8,963 nt of DNA. Origin: Lachnospiraceae bacterium (GTDB taxonomy: Bacteria; Bacillota; Clostridia; Lachnospirales; Lachnospiraceae). This document shows, in pieces, positions 6,387 through 8,963 of this stretch. The position numbers were made by a program, and so were the translations under genes. Location: assembly GCA_900770345.1 (NCBI GenBank), contig CAAGKF010000084.1, positions 1-8,963 of the forward strand, given 5' to 3'. The first letter of the stretch is position 1, and each line of letters opens with the position of its first letter. Under the pieces are notes generated by a model that saw only the letters and a list, made by a program, of their open reading frames with translations, made no database searches and had not been told where the DNA came from.

Positions 6387-7057
6387 ATAAACATCTCCAA
6401 GCGGTAGCCGATATTGCGCTTTGATACGATCTCTACCAACGAGTTCATAGCGATAAGACGTTTGCGAAGATAGGAAATATAGAGCCAAACACTATTGACA
6501 TCAGTTTCCGCATCATAACCCCAGGCTTTGATCAGCAAGTCTTCAGAGGAAAGAAAGATATTATGATTTTGCATCAGCTGCTCCATCAGACGGTATTCCT
6601 GCTTGGGCAGCACAAATTCCATATCCCTGCAGGACAAGGTACCAGACTGGATATTCAGTGTCAAATCCCCAAAGGAAAGCAGATCCGGATGAAATTCCTC
6701 GCGCCGCCGCAGCATGGCGCGGACACGAGCCAACAGTTCCCTCATATCAAAGGGCTTTGGAAGGTAGTCGTCTGCCCCGGCATCCAACCCTCGAATGCGG
6801 TCATCCACCTGCGTCTTTGCCGTAAGAAGTAAGATCGGCGTTTTACAGCCGTTTTTCCGCAGAGCGGAGAGAACCTCAATTCCGTCCCGTTTGGGCATCA
6901 TAATATCCAGAATAATCCCGTCATAATCGCCGGACTGCGCGTAATCGTATGCGTCTTCGCCGTTATACACGGCATCGACGATATATTTGTGGTAAGTCAG
7001 GATGTCCACCACCGCTTCAGAAAGTGAGCGTTCATCCTCCGCATAAAGCAGCTTCAT
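6383..7057 (-). CDS. OmpR/PhoB-family response regulator
   Basis: The protein has 224 residues, the usual size for the family. The receiver domain (about 1-118) has the acidic pair Glu7-Asp8, phospho-acceptor Asp51 (IILDIMMPKRDG), Thr79 (LLLTAK) and Lys101 (YLPKPF). The winged-helix DNA-binding domain (about 127-224) has VLPKQEYRLMEQLM, the recognition-helix segment TDVNSVWLYISYLRKRL and a terminal IGYRLEMF. It should be phosphorylated by the kinase encoded next, whose start codon overlaps its stop. The ATG at 7057 is chosen because AGGAGG (7068-7063) lies 5 nt upstream and the receiver fold starts directly (MKLLYAEDE). A second in-frame ATG at 7093 also has AGGAG 9 nt upstream and would add 12 residues. 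No clear promoter was found in the 144 bp between this gene and the TetR gene, although a TATGGA-N6-TCCATA inverted repeat at 7138-7155 could be an operator. Confidence 0.95.
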   Translation of the reverse strand: MKLLYAEDERSLSEAVVDILTYHKYIVDAVYNGEDAYDYAQSGDYDGIILDIMMPKRDGIEVLSALRKNGCKTPILLLTAKTQVDDRIRGLDAGADDYLPKPFDMRELLARVRAMLRRREEFHPDLLSFGDLTLNIQSGTLSCRDMEFVLPKQEYRLMEQLMQNHNIFLSSEDLLIKAWGYDAETDVNSVWLYISYLRKRLIAMNSLVEIVSKRNIGYRLEMFI

Positions 7058-7137
7058 AGTTTCCTCCTTTGAAAAGTAATTTCTTTTTATCATGACATTG
7101 TTCTCCTGTATATTGTTAATAACGCCCCGGAGAAAGA

Positions 7138-7155
7138 TATGGACAATATTCCATA
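7138..7155. repeat. Inverted repeat TATGGA-N6-TCCATA upstream of the response regulator
   Basis: Perfect 6-bp arms (7138-7143 and 7150-7155) are separated by CAATAT. It lies about 80 bp before the response regulator start and in no coding frame that I accept. It could be an operator or a chance palindrome in AT-rich sequence. Confidence 0.25.
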
Positions 7156-7201
7156 AGCCATTCCACACCATTTTTAATGTGAAATACAGTATTCCTATCT
7201 T

Positions 7202-7729
7202 TCAGCAGAAAATGCCGCACACCGTACAAAACATCCTCGTAATATCCCCCACATCTTCTTTTTTACCATTTTGGAGCCACATGATTGCTGTATTAAATAA
7301 AGCCCCCATATACATATACAATTGATACCTTTCAATGGAACCATTTGGCATGGTTCCTGCAATATCTTCATGAAACCGATTCAGCTTTTCCAATAATATG
7401 GAACCATAACCAAATTGATATAAATCCAGTACAAAATCCCCGTATTCCTCAAAATATTTAAAGCTTCTGTGTATATTCCCATAAGTGTAGTAATCTGTCT
7501 CATTCCAGTCAATCGTATCCCGGAACTGTTCCAGAACATCTTCTATCAATGTCACCAGTACATCTTCCTTAGAATCATAATTTCGGTAGAAGGATACCCT
7601 CGCAACACCTGCAACCCGGACCAGTTCTGAAATAGAAATATCTGAGAAACTTTTCTCATGCATTAGTTGAAACAATGCTTTCGTAATGTTGTTCTTCACA
7701 CGCATATTCGCTTCTTCCCGTTTGTCCAT
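7202..7729 (-). CDS. TetR/AcrR-family transcriptional regulator
   Basis: This 175-residue protein has the TetR architecture. The N-terminal DNA-binding domain (about 8-56) includes the helix-turn-helix ISISELVRVAGVARVSFYRNYDSKEDVL (residues 31-58, given in part), with the typical FYRNYDSKEDVL end. The all-helical C-terminal ligand domain (about 62-175) is rich in aromatic residues and Cys near its end (MFCTVCGIFC), and its ligand is unknown. The ATG at 7729 follows GGAGG by 4-5 nt. The gene is divergent from the DegV/FakB gene, and TGATACA-type inverted repeats lie between them, so it probably represses itself and the fatty-acid carrier, perhaps in response to a fatty acid or acyl-CoA; that ligand is a guess. 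No hairpin terminator was found between it and the response regulator, so read-through into the two-component genes is possible. Confidence 0.93.
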   Translation of the reverse strand: MDKREEANMRVKNNITKALFQLMHEKSFSDISISELVRVAGVARVSFYRNYDSKEDVLVTLIEDVLEQFRDTIDWNETDYYTYGNIHRSFKYFEEYGDFVLDLYQFGYGSILLEKLNRFHEDIAGTMPNGSIERYQLYMYMGALFNTAIMWLQNGKKEDVGDITRMFCTVCGIFC

Positions 7730-7750
7730 ATTCCCTCCACTTCCATGTTC

Positions 7751-7777
7751 TGATACAATATTTGTTTTTTTGTATCA
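7751..7777. promoter_or_regulatory. Inverted repeat TGATACAA-N11-TTGTATCA, TetR operator candidate 1
   Basis: Perfect 8-bp arms (7751-7758 and 7770-7777) flank an 11-bp T-rich spacer. It sits 22 bp before the TetR start codon, inside the predicted TetR leader, and would suit autorepression by blocking elongation or initiation. Confidence 0.6.
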
Positions 7778-7806
7778 CTTCCCCATCTTGTTGGATAAGC
7801 CCATAT

Positions 7807-7834
7807 ATGATACAGTTGTTTCACATTATTTTAA
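7807..7834 (-). promoter_or_regulatory. Predicted TetR promoter
   Basis: On the minus strand the -35 reads TTAAAA (7834-7829), 4 of 6 to consensus, and the -10 reads TATCAT (7812-7807), 5 of 6, with a 16-bp spacer. The -10 lies inside operator candidate 2. Transcription would start near 7800, leaving a leader of about 70 nt that contains operator candidate 1. Confidence 0.45.
7808..7823. promoter_or_regulatory. Inverted repeat TGATACA-N2-TGTTTCA, TetR operator candidate 2
   Basis: The arms at 7808-7814 and 7817-7823 match in 6 of 7 positions. The half-site is the same as in operator candidate 1, and the compact 16-bp form is typical of TetR-family operators. It covers the predicted -10 of the TetR gene and the beginning of the predicted -35 of the DegV gene, so one bound dimer could silence both directions. 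Confidence 0.55.
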
Positions 7835-7847
7835 CAGAATATATAGT
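7820..7847 (+). promoter_or_regulatory. Predicted DegV operon promoter
   Basis: The -35 TTCACA (7820-7825) and the -10 TATAGT (7842-7847) each match 5 of 6 consensus bases, with a 16-bp spacer. Transcription would start near 7854, about 18 nt before the DegV start codon. The -35 overlaps operator candidate 2. Confidence 0.5.
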
Positions 7848-7871
7848 TTTGTCAATATCAAGGAGAGACTT

Positions 7872-8744
7872 ATGAAAACAGCAATCGTAACCGATACAAA
7901 CAGCGGAATAACAGTAGAGGAAGGAAGAAAAACCGGTATCTACATACTGCCAATGCCCGTAATTATTGAAGGAAAAAGTTATCTGGAAGGTGTCAATATC
8001 ACAAATGAACAATTATACCAGGCCATGATTTCCGATAAAGAAGTGTCTTCCTCCCAGCCATCACCAGGTGATGTCATGGATCTTTGGGATGAAATTTTAA
8101 ATGATGGTTTCGACGAACTTGTCTATATTCCTATGTCCAGCGGATTAAGTGGCTCTTGTCATAATGCGGCACAACTTGCCCTGGATTATGATTCCAAAGT
8201 CTGGGTTGTTGATAACCATCGGATTTCTGTCACATTAAAGGAATCTGTTCTTGATGCGAAGGCGCTCGCAGATCAGGGACAGTCCGCAAAAGAAATAAAG
8301 GAATACCTGGAAACGACAGCCTACCATTCAAGCAGTTATGTAACTGTCAATTCACTAAAATATCTGAAAAAGAGCGGTCGAATCACATCCCCAGCTGCAG
8401 CTGTTGCCAATATTCTTAACATAAAACCAGTCCTTACGATACAGGGAGAAAAACTGGATCTGTTTGCAAAAGTGCGGGGAACCAGACAAAGTGAAAAGAA
8501 AATGATCGATGCTATTAGAGCTGATATTGCAGCCCGGTTTTCCGGGATACCTGCAAACCGGTTAAGGATTGGAACTGCCGGGACCTTTGAAAAAAAAGAG
8601 GATGCCGACCGCTGGCTGTCTCTCGTCCAATCCGCTTTTCCTCAGACTTCTGTCTGTTACATACCACTTTCCTGCAGCATTGCCTGCCATGTGGGAATTA
8701 ATGCTGCAGGTATTGGAGTCTCTGTAATTACAACACGCCAGTAA
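7872..8744 (+). CDS. DegV-family (FakB-like) fatty-acid-binding protein
   Basis: The protein has 290 residues, the usual size for DegV/FakB. Such proteins hold a fatty acid in a buried tunnel and present it to the fatty acid kinase FakA for phosphorylation, feeding phospholipid synthesis from external fatty acids. Visible family landmarks are IVTDTNSGI (5-13), SSSQPSPGD (59-67), MSSGLSGS (88-95), LKYLKKSGRI (162-171) and the C-terminal CHVGINAAGIGV (272-283) with His273. The C-terminal motif has Ile where relatives commonly have Pro (HxGPN/G). The ATG at 7872 is chosen because AAGGAGA lies 7-8 nt upstream and the domain starts directly; an upstream extension in the same frame to 7686 runs back into the TetR gene and is not real. 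No fakA gene is in the window. It is divergent from the TetR regulator and probably co-transcribed with the membrane protein beginning 53 nt downstream. Confidence 0.95.
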   Translation: MKTAIVTDTNSGITVEEGRKTGIYILPMPVIIEGKSYLEGVNITNEQLYQAMISDKEVSSSQPSPGDVMDLWDEILNDGFDELVYIPMSSGLSGSCHNAAQLALDYDSKVWVVDNHRISVTLKESVLDAKALADQGQSAKEIKEYLETTAYHSSSYVTVNSLKYLKKSGRITSPAAAVANILNIKPVLTIQGEKLDLFAKVRGTRQSEKKMIDAIRADIAARFSGIPANRLRIGTAGTFEKKEDADRWLSLVQSAFPQTSVCYIPLSCSIACHVGINAAGIGVSVITTRQ

Positions 8745-8797
8745 ACACGCCTGGTATATCCATCTATCAGAATGAATAAATAGTATCGGAGGAAATC

Positions 8798-8963
8798 ATG
8801 GATAAAATTTACTTAACAATACGTAAAATAACGGTCGCACCGATTATGGCATCAATTATGTTGACTGCTTTCTTTATTTTTACGCCCGAAATATTTCAAT
8901 CTGCACTTATGTATATACTCAGTTTGTTTTTCTTAGGGATTCTGCCAATTCTGGCATATCCTA
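8798..8963 (+). CDS. Membrane protein, N-terminal fragment cut by the window edge
   Basis: Fifty-five residues are visible and the frame is open at the right edge. GGAGG (8788-8792) lies 5 nt before the ATG. After a short basic start (MDKIYLTIRKITVAP) there are two likely membrane helices, at about residues 16-31 (IMASIMLTAFFIF) and 36-54 (SALMYILSLFFLGILPILA). The pattern, with a Pro in the second helix, reminds me of PAP2-type lipid phosphatase relatives from Clostridia, which would suit a fatty-acid carrier operon. The catalytic motifs lie beyond the edge, so this is a guess. The 53-nt gap after DegV shows no terminator, so co-transcription is likely. Confidence 0.7.
   Translation, partial: MDKIYLTIRKITVAPIMASIMLTAFFIFTPEIFQSALMYILSLFFLGILPILAYP

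Noticed and set aside
6387..6488. A 34-residue N-terminal extension of the sensor kinase
   Set aside because: It overlaps the conserved end of the response regulator, and the ATG at 6386 has its own ribosome site and leads directly into the first membrane helix.
7686..7871. A 62-residue N-terminal extension of the DegV protein
   Set aside because: It overlaps the divergent TetR gene and the operator-promoter region. AAGGAGA and the conserved protein start support 7872.

Overview
The window looks like a chromosomal segment from a Gram-positive Firmicute, most likely a Clostridia/Lachnospiraceae-type gut bacterium. Shine-Dalgarno sites are strong (AGGAGG or GGGAGG) in front of most genes, two genes start with TTG, base composition is moderate, and the gene families (DUF308, TetR/DegV pair, CotH-DUF4956-VTC cluster) are typical of that group. 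The genus cannot be fixed from the sequence alone.

Layout. (1) Positions 1-1345, minus strand: a radical SAM protein running off the left edge, preceded by a six-helix DUF308/HdeD-like membrane protein. An upstream region carries inverted repeats. (2) Positions 1353-7057, minus strand, transcribed right to left: an OmpR-type response regulator and its sensor kinase (ATGA overlap), then a small terminator/promoter region, then three tightly packed genes. These are a VTC-type polyphosphate polymerase domain protein, a DUF4956 membrane protein and a large CotH-family kinase-like protein with Met/Gly/Asp-rich inserts and membrane anchors at both ends. A hairpin terminator follows at 1360-1408. 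(3) Positions 7202-7729, minus strand: a TetR-family regulator, divergent from (4) a DegV/FakB fatty-acid-binding protein (7872-8744, plus strand). The shared intergenic region holds two TGATACA-type inverted repeats, one lying over both predicted promoters. (5) The right edge cuts a membrane protein (8798 onward), probably in the same operon as DegV.

How they fit together. The central block reads as a signal-controlled surface or membrane phosphate module. The two-component system senses something outside the cell and probably controls the VTC-DUF4956-CotH operon. VTC domains make polyphosphate from ATP, CotH proteins are atypical protein kinases, and DUF4956 is a membrane partner of unknown function that recurs beside them. 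What this trio does together is not, to my knowledge, settled, and it is the most interesting part of the window. The right-hand block is a self-contained lipid-related unit: an autoregulated TetR repressor controlling a fatty-acid carrier and a downstream membrane protein. No RNA genes, CRISPR arrays or insertion sequences were seen.
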